A DNA stretch of 57,206 nucleotides from an uncultured Blautia sp. (GTDB lineage Bacteria > Bacillota > Clostridia > Lachnospirales > Lachnospiraceae): positions 1-57,206 of the forward strand of contig URVB01000020.1 in the NCBI GenBank assembly GCA_900551075.1, given 5' to 3'. Positions 40,683-50,144 of this stretch are shown one piece after another. The notes beneath the pieces were generated by a model, which saw only the letters and a list, made by a program, of their open reading frames with translations, was not told where the DNA came from and did not search any database. The position numbers and the translations under genes are program-made. The stretch's first letter is position 1, and every line of letters begins with the position of its first letter.

Positions 40683-41750
40683 ATGAAAGATAAACAGATA
40701 CGCTCTGGAAAAGAGAGCAATATATTGGAAATATACGGCTTAAACAGCGAAATCGATTCTTATTACGATATGTCTGCACCGTTGCAGTTCACGCTGACTT
40801 ATTGCAGCGGTCTCTCCGATAAGGATTATTATAATATCATATCGGTAGCACCCGACAGGGACTACTTCTTTTCGTCATACATTGTGCCCGACTTTCACGC
40901 CTTTAACGCCCGCGCTCCACACAGACATTCCTTTTTCGAGTTTCTGATCGTTCTGGAAGGAAGTATTGTACAGGTGCTTGAGAACAAAGAATACCTGTAT
41001 CCGGTCGGTACCTGCTGTCTGCTCAACCAGAATGTATTCCACGTCGAGAGGTACATCGGGGAGGCAAAGCTTTTCTTCATCGGTATGTCCGTGGATTTTA
41101 TCCGTGAACTGCTCACAAACCAGACTGCCCTTTTCCAGAAGGAAGCGGATGTGGGTGAAGATTTTATTTTTCAATTTTTGGGTGACAACATCCAGTTAGA
41201 AAAAGGGAAAAATTTTCTGGATTATCTTCCGGTCATTGAGGACGTAAAAAACATATCATTCCTACACAGTATTACCGATCGCTTGCTTCACACGATGATG
41301 TTTCCGAAATTCGGCTCCACTTATATCATCAAAGGATTGATTTGCCAGTTATTCCAGTACTTAGATGCCAGGGAAAGCTATCGTATTAACAATGTAAAGC
41401 TGAATTCCAGTTCTGACCAGCTTCTGTTTTCCCGGATCGGGCATCTCATGGAAAACACAGATGGCCGCATGTCCAGGTCGGTTCTCGAAAAAGTGCTGTG
41501 CTACAGCGGCAATTATCTGAATACGATTGTAAATAAATATTCGGGTATGAATCTCCACGACTACGGGATGACATTTACCCTAAAAAAGGCCGCATTCCTT
41601 TTAGAGAACACCAACCAGCCCATATCTGCAATCGAATCGCAGTTAGGTTTTACGAACCGCACGCATTTTTATAAAGTTTTCAAAAAGAAATACGGAATAA
41701 CACCGGGAAAATACCGTAGCAGGCTGAAAAAAACAGCTCATGAGCCATAA
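40683..41750 (+). CDS. AraC-family transcriptional regulator
   Basis: 355 residues from ATG 40683 (GAGGAGGCATCC upstream). The N-terminal half is a cupin-type sensing domain (HRHSFFEFLIVLEGSIVQVLENKEYLYPVGTCCLLNQNVFHVE). The C-terminal 100 residues form the two-HTH AraC domain (YSGNYLNTIVNKYSGMNLHDYG, ISAIESQLGFTNRTHFYKVFKKKYGITPGKYR). It is divergent from the symporter-GH2 operon and presumably activates it in response to a sugar. Confidence 0.92.
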   Translation: MKDKQIRSGKESNILEIYGLNSEIDSYYDMSAPLQFTLTYCSGLSDKDYYNIISVAPDRDYFFSSYIVPDFHAFNARAPHRHSFFEFLIVLEGSIVQVLENKEYLYPVGTCCLLNQNVFHVERYIGEAKLFFIGMSVDFIRELLTNQTALFQKEADVGEDFIFQFLGDNIQLEKGKNFLDYLPVIEDVKNISFLHSITDRLLHTMMFPKFGSTYIIKGLICQLFQYLDARESYRINNVKLNSSSDQLLFSRIGHLMENTDGRMSRSVLEKVLCYSGNYLNTIVNKYSGMNLHDYGMTFTLKKAAFLLENTNQPISAIESQLGFTNRTHFYKVFKKKYGITPGKYRSRLKKTAHEP

Positions 41751-41790
41751 CAGTTCATGGGCTGTCCGAAAACATATTATTTGGCTTCCT

Positions 41791-41848
41791 TATAATACTG
41801 TCGGTTAGATATGCCCCTTACGGAACATATCTAACCGACAGTATTATA
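41791..41848. repeat. 23-bp perfect inverted repeat
   Basis: Arms at 41791-41813 and 41826-41848 are perfectly complementary (core TGTCGGTTAGATATG) around a 12-base loop. It follows the AraC gene by 40 bases. No T-run follows either arm, so it is not a standard terminator. The 170 bases from here to the CPBP fragment hold no recognised gene. Confidence 0.75.
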
Positions 41849-42018
41849 CCTGACAGTTCCGGCTTCTTTTGCTATTCGACCTGCAACTGATAATTAACAG
41901 CGTTAACAATTTTTGCCTGAATATTCTTTATTTCAGCAGTTTTCACATTACCGGTTCTATTATATCAAAGGAATGCGTGATTATTGAAAATCAGAGTGCT
42001 GGGAAACATCGACGAAAG

Positions 42019-42519
42019 TTAGTCCCGGAATTCGCAAAATTGACGTTTATAAACTAATTTCAGCATATGCACACGTATTGTGCTATCGATTTTTAAATAA
42101 AAAATGACGGAAATGAGAATGAGATTGATAATGCTTAATACACTGTAAATACCGCTTTCAAAAGATGACACATGGGGAAGTATGAATGCGATTGCGCTGA
42201 TACCTATTGCAACAGGTATTGAGGTTTTTCTTTTTATGGTATGTAAAAGAAGCCCTCTGCAAAGAAGTTCCTCATACACTCCCTGAAACACAAACCCGCC
42301 AAAAAATAATGCTATGAGAGGAAAATCAATGTTTCCGAATACTCCGTGATACCGAAATCCACCAAAGGCAATAATTATAAATACCGGTATCATCAGCAAG
42401 GGGAGTGCAGTCAACATTCCGACAAAGTAACTGCCAAATTTTTTCGTGAGTCCAATCTCTGAGAAGCTCTTTTTCTCTATCAGTTTCCAATAGAGAAGGA
42501 TCAAAGCGACAATCATAAA
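42019..42519 (-). pseudogene. CPBP intramembrane protease, truncated and fused
   Basis: Several membrane helices and the first two CPBP motifs, EELLCRGLLL (EExxR) and FILPHVSSF (FxxxH), are present. The third His motif is missing: the frame ends in IDSTIRVHMLKLVYK. At its 5' end it is joined in frame to the tail of the choloylglycine-hydrolase-like gene (QWSVFYN), so its own start is lost. Deletion at the left and truncation at the right leave a gene that is unlikely to work. Confidence 0.65.
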
Positions 42520-43535
42520 ATTATAAAAAACAGACCATTGCAACTTATCAATATCACCCTCCCACACACCTACCTCGGCAAGAAGTGAAACGGCATCTTC
42601 CTCATTTAATACGTCATTGTTGTTCAGTATCTTTTTTCCACTGTGTCATATCTTTTAAATTCCGTTCCGCCCCCGCCAATATTTACTCCGTTATAAGCAA
42701 TAAAGTTTGATGCAATCTGAAAGTCTGAATCTGTTTCCACAATTTGAAGTTCATTATCATAATACCCAACAAGCACCGACTTCCCACTTGCATCTGCAAT
42801 CAGATAATGGCACGCAATATCGCCCGAAAAATAGATATTATATTGTTGGAGCAGTTCAACCGCTTCTTCTACCGTCGCCGCCTTATCTAATACTATACGC
42901 ATTGCCGTTGAACTGTTCAGCGTTATCTTATGGCTGTCATAAGGCGGTTCTGCTTCGGGAAGTGAAAGCGATGCTATGACAACACCTTTTTCATTCATGC
43001 CATCACAAGGCAGGTATGGCGCTGCCAATGCAAGAAACCTATTAAAAACAGAACCTTCTGGCAAAGAGTCCTCCGAATATCCAATGAAAGACAGATTAAC
43101 AGTAGAAATAGAAGCATACCCATTCTTCGGTTCGGTATATACCTGTAAAACTGGCGAATAACTATAATCAAAATTTCGCCCATACAAAATTTCGTCTTGT
43201 TCATTTTTTACAACAAAACATGTACAGCCGCCGCCCGTTATACCAAGGTCAATAGAAAGCCCTTTTAACAACCTCTTTACCACAAATTTTTCAATGTCCG
43301 CATCACTCTCCGCACCAACTTCCAGAAACTCATCAAAACCATAATCACCATAATAGGTCATCTGATATGCGCCACAATCGTCAATTTTCGTTATAGAAAA
43401 AAGTGTTCGTAATTCATTCCAAAACAGAATAGCGGCTCCTATAACCACTACAAGCAAAAATACCGCTATTCCAATAAAAAAATATCTCATAAATTTCTTA
43501 ATATTCCCATGTGGCTTGTCGCTTATATTATTCAT
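42520..43535 (-). pseudogene. Choloylglycine-hydrolase-family (linear amide C-N hydrolase) gene, frameshifted
   Basis: From ATG 43535 there is an N-terminal membrane anchor (FIGIAVFLLVVVIGAAILFW), then an Ntn-hydrolase domain with nucleophile Cys in GGGCTCFVVKNEQDEILYGRNFDY, and CDGMNEKGVVIASLSLP. The frame stops after KRYDTVEKRY at 42624. In the next frame the expected continuation ILNNNDVLNEEDAVSLLAEV and QWSVFYN follows, so one frameshift separates it. The tail then runs straight into a CPBP gene. The family hydrolyses linear amides such as penicillin V or conjugated bile salts. Confidence 0.75.
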
Positions 43536-43556
43536 AGTGTACACCTAAAAATTAGT

Positions 43557-43614
43557 GATTGCTCACAAATTCATCGGCTCTGCGTCTGTGCGTCCGGCTC
43601 TATGATAATATGCT
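43557..43614. repeat. 58-bp dispersed repeat, copy A
   Basis: Begins GATTGCTCACAA and contains CATCGGCTCTGCGTCTG; 55 of 58 bases match copy B at 49154-49211 in the same orientation. A diverged, self-inverted copy lies at 56765-56835 in the truncated XRE gene. Confidence 0.7.
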
Positions 43615-43644
43615 GTTCTTCCCCAAAAACGGGAATTTCTAATA

Positions 43645-44004
43645 TCAATCCTCAAAAATTCCAAAAAATGATGTTATTTTCCCGTAAGTATATTCTCCCT
43701 CAATCACGCCAAATTCAGGGTCATAATATTTACCCTCATAGAACAATACCCAATGAGTATAGCCACCGTTTGCGTGAACGGTTAAAATGGAATACTTATA
43801 GGGGTTCGGATTTTTCTTTGATATACGGATATTCTTTTCCGCATGGCGGATATTGTATTTGTCAAGTATTTCTATAAGCTGCCCAATACTGGTCGAACCA
43901 CTTGTTTTCATATCCTTAATCACATCATTTATGTCCTTACCTGCAATCATTGCAATACATGCCTGTCCACAAGTTTCAAAAGTTGGTTGTTTAATCAGTT
44001 CCAT
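43645..44004 (-). CDS. C39-like papain-fold protein
   Basis: 119 residues from ATG 44004 (GGAGGGAAGAT upstream). The Cys of FETCGQACIAMIAG and the His-Asp of GGYTHWVLFYEGKYYDPEFG make the C39-peptidase-like dyad. There is no transporter domain and no signal peptide. Stand-alone domains of this size occur as immunity-type or processing proteins; the substrate is unknown. It is 65 bases from the methyltransferase gene in the same direction. Confidence 0.75.
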   Translation of the reverse strand: MELIKQPTFETCGQACIAMIAGKDINDVIKDMKTSGSTSIGQLIEILDKYNIRHAEKNIRISKKNPNPYKYSILTVHANGGYTHWVLFYEGKYYDPEFGVIEGEYTYGKITSFFGIFED

Positions 44005-44069
44005 ATATCTTCCCTCCAATAAATTTGCAATTTTATTCTTCCTGCAAACTTCCCGACAAATTAGAATTC

Positions 44070-44831
44070 TCAAATCTTTACAAAACAAATATTCCAAACT
44101 TTTTGTGTAATGTAAATATATTTTCCATCTGCTGTTTCGTATATATTATAGCCTGATACAATATCCTTGTTGTGTTTCTGCATAATATCCGCATAACCAT
44201 ACGCTGTATTTTTTAAGCGTGGAAAAGTTATTTCCGTCTGAAAAATATCTGTCAGGGACAAACCGTATTTTTCTCCTAATTTCTGAAATTCATCTTTTGT
44301 ATAATATTTAATATGTCCGTCTGGTTTCATACGCATATATTCATCAACAAAACGGGAAGTGTCATTTTCATTCGGAGTAGGGTCTGCCACCAAAAATTTG
44401 CCATTCCTTTTTAAAACTCGTGCTATTTCAGAAAAAGTATATTCAATGTTTGGAAAGTGGTGTAATGCGTATCTGCTGACAATCACATCAAAATAATAGT
44501 TGTCAAAAGGAAATTCGATGCCCCCATAGGATACAAAGTTGATATTTCTTAACCCCTGTTCTATCGCTTTCCTGTGATTTGTTTTCAAAGTTTCTTCCAC
44601 AATATCTAAGCCAATTATTTCAACATCTTTGTATTCCCTCGCAATTTCAAAAGAAACATACCCTGTCCCTGTACCTAAATCCAAAACCTTATCATTTTTC
44701 TGTATATGCAGTGTTTCGATTATCCGCTTTAGATGTTGTATATCCTGCGTTTGTCTATCATATAATTTTCCCTCACAAAAACTTGCTTCAAATGCTTTTT
44801 TGGTTGTCTCTATATTCTTTTTTTCGTTCAT
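44070..44831 (-). CDS. SAM-dependent class I methyltransferase
   Basis: 253 residues. VLDLGTGTGYVSFEIA is motif I, with the acidic EIIGLDIVEET and the DVIVSRYALHHFP and LKRNGKFLVADPTP segments of the UbiE/COQ5-type family. The last 60 residues are less typical. Substrate not known. No strong RBS is seen apart from GTGAGGTAA near the ATG. It does not belong to any clear pathway here. Confidence 0.85.
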   Translation of the reverse strand: MNEKKNIETTKKAFEASFCEGKLYDRQTQDIQHLKRIIETLHIQKNDKVLDLGTGTGYVSFEIAREYKDVEIIGLDIVEETLKTNHRKAIEQGLRNINFVSYGGIEFPFDNYYFDVIVSRYALHHFPNIEYTFSEIARVLKRNGKFLVADPTPNENDTSRFVDEYMRMKPDGHIKYYTKDEFQKLGEKYGLSLTDIFQTEITFPRLKNTAYGYADIMQKHNKDIVSGYNIYETADGKYIYITQKVWNICFVKI

Positions 44832-44852
44832 TACTTACCTCACAACAAAAAT

Positions 44853-45155
44853 TTACAACTTCCTGCTAATTGCAAAAATAATATCAATCGTTGGATGCGT
44901 TCCTATTGTTTTTTCTGTATGATACTCATATTCTATATTAAGTGCTTTGTAAGGATTTTCCAAAATCCATTTAGTATAAAAATAGCGTTTTATCTCACCA
45001 ATAGAAGCTCCTCATAGGAAGCCCATTTTAGGTTTCACTGTGATTTAGGCGTAGTTTCCCGCGGGGAGTGTATAGCTCTCTAAGTTGCTATCAGCAATAT
45101 TTCCACCTATAAACATTTCAAAACCTCTGCTTATCTCGTTATAATTTTTAGACAA
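44853..45155 (-). pseudogene. GyrI-like/AraC effector-binding domain remnant
   Basis: One frame carries FEMFIGGNIADSNLESYTLPAGNYA, a TAA, ITVKPKMGFL, a TGA, then GASIGEIKRYFYTKWILEN and on to DIIFAISRKL. This is the effector-binding fold of GyrI/AraC-type proteins with two nonsense codons (AAA to TAA and TGG to TGA are the likely changes). The start is replaced by the end of the neighbouring HEAT-like gene. Confidence 0.65.
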
Positions 45156-45450
45156 AACAAAACATGCTAACGCCATCATTCTTCAATTCTGGCTTATACT
45201 TTGCAATAATCGGCAACAATATAATACATTGCCTTGCTGTAATGGGTTTAATATTATAGGCAATCCGTGTAAGCCCTCTTGTTCGGATATAAGAATTATC
45301 ATTGTCAGGCATATCGCTTAATCTATCCATATAAGGATGAACACAATCTGTTTCTTTACTTTCTTTTTGCAATTTCTGCAATGCCTTGTATGCAACATTG
45401 TTATTTTTATTGAATGATAATTCAAATGTTTCTGCTATATCAAGTGACAC
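45148..45450 (-). CDS. HEAT-like (SufBD-type annotated) small protein, internally deleted
   Basis: 100 residues. NNNVAYKALQKLQKESKETD...DNDNSYIRTRGLTRIAYN and TARQCIILLPIIAKYKPEL are pieces of a clostridial HEAT-repeat family that is usually about twice as long; the middle and the C-terminus are missing. The frame ends on sequence shared with the GyrI-like remnant. Probably a decayed gene, though the frame is open. Confidence 0.55.
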   Translation of the reverse strand: MSLDIAETFELSFNKNNNVAYKALQKLQKESKETDCVHPYMDRLSDMPDNDNSYIRTRGLTRIAYNIKPITARQCIILLPIIAKYKPELKNDGVSMFCFV

Positions 45451-45509
45451 ACTATCCTCCTTTGCAGATTATGCTTTAAAGAATACATATTTACACTCTG
45501 AATAGTAAT

Positions 45510-47399
45510 TCAGCATCCCCAAAACTGATAGAAGTGCCAATATAAAACACTTATTACCAAAAGTATTCCGCTTGCTTTTGTAGCAGTAAATCCAATTTTC
45601 TGCCACAGATTATTCTTGGTGTTTCCCGTATTCTTCACACCAAACCACCCAACCAGCAACATCACCATTTCCATAAGCGTACAAAGGATAATCAACACAC
45701 ACTTTACAACAACCAGTGTCTTGACTAAATTACCGCCCATCAGCGGTGGGACAATAAGCCAGTAAATCAATATGGACGCAAGCACCATAAACAGCTCCGC
45801 CAATAACTGATATATTTTCATCCTCCAAATCTCCGTATGTTTATACTTGTGCAGCGTTATCCCATGCACAATAAGCATAATCAGCACCCAAAAAGAGGAT
45901 ATTACAAACAGGAAGAAAAAAATAATCTTAATGATAAAAAACGCCGTATTCTCTTTTTGGAAGTCCATGCCCGTCATATGCTGTAATGCAGTTACATTTC
46001 CGTCCTTATTCCTTTTTATGTGCAGATAGGTTTTCAATCCGTTTCCATCGTCCATGATGCAGGCGTTTTCTGAAATCTGCGTAATACTGCCTGCCATAGC
46101 AGCCTGATAACAGCTTTCGGTTTCTCCTTTTGTAACAGGCAACAGACCGCTAATCATACTGAACAGCTTCATAAAACTCTTGCTGTAATTTGCCCTGCTG
46201 TTACAGTAAATCCCCGACAAATCGTCATAGCTAAAACCTGTTTCCGTCCTGCAATCCCCGAAGATAAGGCTCACAAGCCCATAATTATAGGTGGTTTCTC
46301 CTACCTCGTTCGTCATTACCACAAGCCCTGTCCTGTTTTCTCTGTCAAGTACCAGATTTGCGGAAAAGCCTGTGGTATTGCCCGCGTGACCGATCAGGCG
46401 CACACCGTATTCCTGCGAAAACAGTCCGTGGCAGATTCTCGGTGTATCTGTCCCATCATAATAGAGTGTAGGGGAAAGCATCTTGGCAAGGGTATCGGCT
46501 TTTGTGAAAAGCGGACAATCCTCGCTATCTGCAAGGAACGCTTTGGCAAACCGCACAAGGTCACTCATTGTTCCTGTTGCCGCCCCTGCGGGATAAAGCA
46601 GAATATAACGCCGACATGCTCCATAATCTTCATATTCTCCCTGCACATTGTAGTAGGCGTTTGTTAAATCCCGTCTGCTTTCCACCCATTCATTATCACT
46701 GCAATCGGGAAGTATGGAAGTCTGGTTCATGCCGAGGGATTCGAAAATATTCTGATGCACATATTCCGCATAGTCCATTCCGCTGACACATTCCACAATA
46801 TAAGCGGCAAGAGCAGCGCCCCAATTTGAATAGGAAACGGTTGTGCCAACCTTGTAAATCTGCGGCGGTGCCGCCCAAAGCAGAGCATCCCTTAAACTGA
46901 TAATGTCTTTTTTATCCAATACCTCCACATCCCATGTGGTTTCCTGAAACCCCGCCGTATGATTCATCAGGTGTGTCATAGTAACAGGCTCATCATAAGA
47001 AAGATTAGATAGAAATCCGTCTGGAAGATAGTTTCTGACATCTTCATCAAGGTCAATTTTTCCCTGCTCATAAAGCTGCATGACACTTGTCCAGACCAAA
47101 ACTTTGGAAATTGACCCCCACTCATAAACGGTTTCTTCATCTGCTTTGATATTTTCGGCAGTATTAGCCTCACCGTATATAACAGAAGCAATATCCTCTG
47201 TTTCATTGAAGTATGCTACCGAAACCGATGAAGTAGTATCCTTTCGGACATCTATGTACTTGTCAATTTCTTCCTCTAACTCCGTGCAGGCAATGCCGGA
47301 CGGCGTTTCTCCTGTATCCTCTGCGGCAAAAGCAGTTGTTGCTCCCGACAAAAGAAACAACAGCAACGCCAACCCGCTTGAAATCATTTTTCGCATCAT
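45510..47399 (-). CDS. Class C beta-lactamase-family serine hydrolase, membrane-anchored
   Basis: 629 residues. A signal peptide (LALLLFLLSGATTAFAAE) leads to the extracytoplasmic hydrolase domain with SxxK in WGSISKVLVW, YxN in VSYSNWG and HAGNT as third motif. The C-terminal 170 residues carry about four membrane helices, a layout seen in Clostridia peptidase-S12-like proteins. It may act on peptidoglycan or small esters; resistance to beta-lactams is not implied. GGAGGAAA precedes the ATG pair. Confidence 0.88.
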   Translation of the reverse strand: MMRKMISSGLALLLFLLSGATTAFAAEDTGETPSGIACTELEEEIDKYIDVRKDTTSSVSVAYFNETEDIASVIYGEANTAENIKADEETVYEWGSISKVLVWTSVMQLYEQGKIDLDEDVRNYLPDGFLSNLSYDEPVTMTHLMNHTAGFQETTWDVEVLDKKDIISLRDALLWAAPPQIYKVGTTVSYSNWGAALAAYIVECVSGMDYAEYVHQNIFESLGMNQTSILPDCSDNEWVESRRDLTNAYYNVQGEYEDYGACRRYILLYPAGAATGTMSDLVRFAKAFLADSEDCPLFTKADTLAKMLSPTLYYDGTDTPRICHGLFSQEYGVRLIGHAGNTTGFSANLVLDRENRTGLVVMTNEVGETTYNYGLVSLIFGDCRTETGFSYDDLSGIYCNSRANYSKSFMKLFSMISGLLPVTKGETESCYQAAMAGSITQISENACIMDDGNGLKTYLHIKRNKDGNVTALQHMTGMDFQKENTAFFIIKIIFFFLFVISSFWVLIMLIVHGITLHKYKHTEIWRMKIYQLLAELFMVLASILIYWLIVPPLMGGNLVKTLVVVKCVLIILCTLMEMVMLLVGWFGVKNTGNTKNNLWQKIGFTATKASGILLVISVLYWHFYQFWGC

Positions 47400-47459
47400 T
47401 TTCCTCCAGAAAAATTTTGATAATTTGTTTACCCCTATAAAATAGGAATTTATACTATT

Positions 47460-47517
47460 CTAATATGGAATAGTGGATTCAGCTACCATTCCACCGATTA
47501 AGCCTAATTTTTTTCAT
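47460..47517 (-). pseudogene. Aspartate/glutamate racemase N-terminal fragment
   Basis: From ATG 47517, with a GAGGAGG site upstream, the reading is MKKI, then after a shift GLIGGMVAESTIPY and a stop. This is the family's start (GLIGGMSWESTvpYY). About 20 residues are left. The rest of the gap 47400-47554 holds only short hairpins. Confidence 0.6.
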
Positions 47518-47554
47518 GAATATATCCTCCTCAAAATACGGATTTATTTCTACG

Positions 47555-48316
47555 CTACGGAATATATTTTTCATATCGGCATTGCTCAACTACTTCGCTT
47601 CCTAAAAGTGTAATTGCCTTTTCAGGACAGGAGCTAATGCAACGGTAACACATCGTACATTGATTTCCTGCAACAGCTATTCCATTTTCTATATGAAGAT
47701 TTCTCATAGGGCATAGATTTTCGCATAAACCGCAGCCGATACATTCTGCTCCGATTTTCAGCCCAGCAGCATAATCCTTTGTTTTCCCATAGCACCAAAG
47801 CCTTTGGCAGATAAGCCCCGCAATATGGTCATAGAAATAAATACCGTCGTGTGGATATTTCCCGTTTTTTATCCTCGTGGCGGTTTTTTCGATTTTCTTA
47901 TCTGCCGCTTTCACAATTTTTTTATTCTGCTCAACCGACTTTTTTAACAGCTTCACATCACAAACCGAATCGGGCATGCGGATATGTAACCCACCAACCA
48001 CTTTTGCACCATACTTTTTTAGCAGCCGTGCGGAACAACCCGCCCCGTCGCCGCTAAACAACCCCATTGTGGCAACACACAAGACTTTTTTCCCTTTCCA
48101 AAGCTCTGAATGGTGTCTGATAAAATCCCTTACCATAACAGGCACATTAGAAAACTGAACAGGATATGCCAGGATTATAAAATTATGATGCTCTAATACT
48201 TTCTCTGCATTAACATTCTCGATAGGAACAGTCTGTGCTGTTTCATCTAACGAATGTAACAGCTTTTCTATACAATGCTTTGTATTCCCTGTTCCACTTA
48301 GATAAATACCAACCAT
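47555..48316 (-). CDS. EFR1-family flavodoxin-ferredoxin fusion
   Basis: 253 residues. The N-terminal flavodoxin-like domain (YLSGTGNTKHCIEKLL, FIILAYPVQFSNVPVMVRDFI) is followed by two 4Fe-4S clusters (CIGCGLCENLCP and CTMCYRCISSCP). EFR1 proteins are taken to be soluble electron carriers, partner unknown. GTGAGGTAAATTTA precedes the ATG. Stands alone between unrelated genes. Confidence 0.9.
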   Translation of the reverse strand: MVGIYLSGTGNTKHCIEKLLHSLDETAQTVPIENVNAEKVLEHHNFIILAYPVQFSNVPVMVRDFIRHHSELWKGKKVLCVATMGLFSGDGAGCSARLLKKYGAKVVGGLHIRMPDSVCDVKLLKKSVEQNKKIVKAADKKIEKTATRIKNGKYPHDGIYFYDHIAGLICQRLWCYGKTKDYAAGLKIGAECIGCGLCENLCPMRNLHIENGIAVAGNQCTMCYRCISSCPEKAITLLGSEVVEQCRYEKYIP

Positions 48317-48357
48317 TAAATTTACCTCACCTTTTTTACAAACAAGAAACTGTCTCT

Positions 48358-49107
48358 TTATACACGGACTGCTATTTCCAATGCAATTTGGAGTTTATCC
48401 ACATTATGATTGGCATCAGAAAGCGTTCCAATGGTATAGCTGTCTTCCGAGAGAACATCGCCAGTCACGACAAAGGTGTACAATTCCAACCCGTAAAAAT
48501 CGCAGACTGACTGTACTCCCGCAATCTCCATATCCACGGCAATACAGCCCTCTGCACGGCGTTTCGCAGCGTTACCTGCAGTCTCGCGCATGATTGCATC
48601 TGTAGTCCAAATGCGCCCCTCCACAAACGGAATATGCAATTCCTTAAGAATTGCGCTCACAACAGAACTGTTTCTGACTGCAATGTAATCTGCCGGAGAC
48701 GCATAGTGATAGCTTGTCCCTTCATCGCGGTACGCCTCTGTAGGAATGACGAAGTGATTTGCAGTCGTTTCCTGAGCCAGACTTCCCGAAGAACCAAACA
48801 TTACAAATTTTGTCGCACCTGTTAGCCAGTTTGCTTCCATAACACAGTGGGAAGCACCCGTAGAACCGACCAAAGACAAGTAAAAGAGGATTTCATGTCC
48901 TTCATATTGAAAAGAATATATTGGAGTCTCGCCATTGGGAGCTTGCATATCCGCAACCTTTTTGCAGGGATATGTCGTAAGAAGCGTCTCGTATATCACT
49001 TTTGAAAACGTAACAAGGCATATGTCCGCAAAGTGCCTCTGCTCTCCATAAAAGTCCTTCAATGAGAGAAGCGGTCGGGTCTCCGTGTCAAAAGAATCTG
49101 TTATCAT
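48358..49107 (-). CDS. Nucleoside phosphorylase
   Basis: 249 residues of the PNP/UDP phosphorylase superfamily: SLVGSTGASHCVMEANWLTGATKFVMFGSSGSL is the phosphate and base region and CIAVDMEIAGVQSVCDFYG carries the ribose-binding Glu of the trimeric/hexameric family, with VVTGDVLSEDSY near the end. It splits nucleosides to base and ribose 1-phosphate. Uridine- or purine-type cannot be told with confidence. GGAGGTAGTATA precedes the ATG. Confidence 0.88.
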   Translation of the reverse strand: MITDSFDTETRPLLSLKDFYGEQRHFADICLVTFSKVIYETLLTTYPCKKVADMQAPNGETPIYSFQYEGHEILFYLSLVGSTGASHCVMEANWLTGATKFVMFGSSGSLAQETTANHFVIPTEAYRDEGTSYHYASPADYIAVRNSSVVSAILKELHIPFVEGRIWTTDAIMRETAGNAAKRRAEGCIAVDMEIAGVQSVCDFYGLELYTFVVTGDVLSEDSYTIGTLSDANHNVDKLQIALEIAVRV

Positions 49108-49153
49108 TATACTACCTCCATAAACAGTGATTTGTTTACCACTATAAACCGCC

Positions 49154-49211
49154 GATTGCTCACAAGTTCATCGGCTCTGCGTCTGTGCGTCTGGCTCTAT
49201 GATGATATGCT
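49154..49211. repeat. 58-bp dispersed repeat, copy B
   Basis: Same orientation and 55/58 identical to copy A (43557-43614). Lies in the gap 49108-49232, which otherwise holds nothing recognised. Confidence 0.7.
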
Positions 49212-49232
49212 ATTTTTCCAGATAGCAAGAAT

Positions 49233-49904
49233 TTATAACAAATAACCCATAGCGATAAAAAAATAGCTATACAAGTATCGCCTGTTTAATCTTAAATACA
49301 TTACACCGCAAAGAATAGAAAAGATTATCGTAGAAATTCCATTCCATATTTCAAGTCCCACTCCTCTTGACACAAAATGAAACAGTCCCCATGTCGCTGC
49401 TAATATGATACCGCCGAAAGGAATTGAACTTTCTTTTTTCAAAAGAGTTTCAAATGCTTTTTGTCCATATATGATAATTAAGGTAACAAGCATTACTTCA
49501 AATATGTAATATAAGTATTGTGAACAGAATTGAAATACATCTTTACCCCGAGCTTCTCCGATTACTTTTAAGGTATGCCAATCGACAAAAGTAATAATTT
49601 TACAACCAATGAAACAAACAAATGTTACTATCCAATTTTTCAAAGAAATCGTATTCTCTTTGTTTTCTCTTGATGGAAAACGATAATGTTTTCGGGAAAG
49701 ATACAGGATTATCCCAATGAAAATTGTCCACATAAAAGCCATTATGATACAATGGACGCTTCTTTGGTATGGTGTATAATTCCATATATCTACATGCAAA
49801 AATATGAATTCGATTACAAATATTGACAGGTATTCAAGCATAAATGCTCCAAATGAGAGCAGGCTCATCCATAAATATTTTGTCCATCGTATCTCTCCAA
49901 CCAT
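49233..49904 (-). CDS. Integral membrane protein, possibly CPBP-related
   Basis: 223 residues with about six to seven membrane helices. The C-terminal segment LAATWGLFHFVSRGVG recalls the second His motif of CPBP proteases, but no EExxR motif is evident (KKESSIPFGG stands there). Possibly a non-catalytic relative. The start follows GGTTGGAGAGATA within the frame, so the true ATG could be a few codons away. Confidence 0.7.
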   Translation of the reverse strand: MVGEIRWTKYLWMSLLSFGAFMLEYLSIFVIEFIFLHVDIWNYTPYQRSVHCIIMAFMWTIFIGIILYLSRKHYRFPSRENKENTISLKNWIVTFVCFIGCKIITFVDWHTLKVIGEARGKDVFQFCSQYLYYIFEVMLVTLIIIYGQKAFETLLKKESSIPFGGIILAATWGLFHFVSRGVGLEIWNGISTIIFSILCGVMYLRLNRRYLYSYFFIAMGYLL

Positions 49905-49943
49905 TTCTTCACCTCATCAAATCATGATTTGTCGCTTTACCAG

Positions 49944-50129
49944 TCAATTTGACATTTTCGTTTCAAGCTCATTAACAACCGTTACCTGTAAATCTTTTGC
50001 TTCAATCAAACTTTCCTGCTTGCACTTCGGGCAGTAGAGGGGGAAGTTTTTTAGCTCCGTATCTTCCCGTATCTGTACCCTCGTTTTGTTTCCGCAGACA
50101 GGGCAGCGTATCCATTCTGTTTTCTCCAT
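49944..50129 (-). CDS. Cysteine-rich KTR-family protein
   Basis: 61 residues: WIRCPVCGNKTRVQIREDT, LYCPKCKQESLI. The two CxxC pairs form a zinc ribbon and the KTR tripeptide names the family, common on Firmicute mobile elements. Role unknown. AGGAGGATTTCT precedes the ATG. A truncated second copy is at 54822-54944. Confidence 0.9.
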   Translation of the reverse strand: MEKTEWIRCPVCGNKTRVQIREDTELKNFPLYCPKCKQESLIEAKDLQVTVVNELETKMSN

Positions 50130-50144
50130 AGAAATCCTCCTGCC

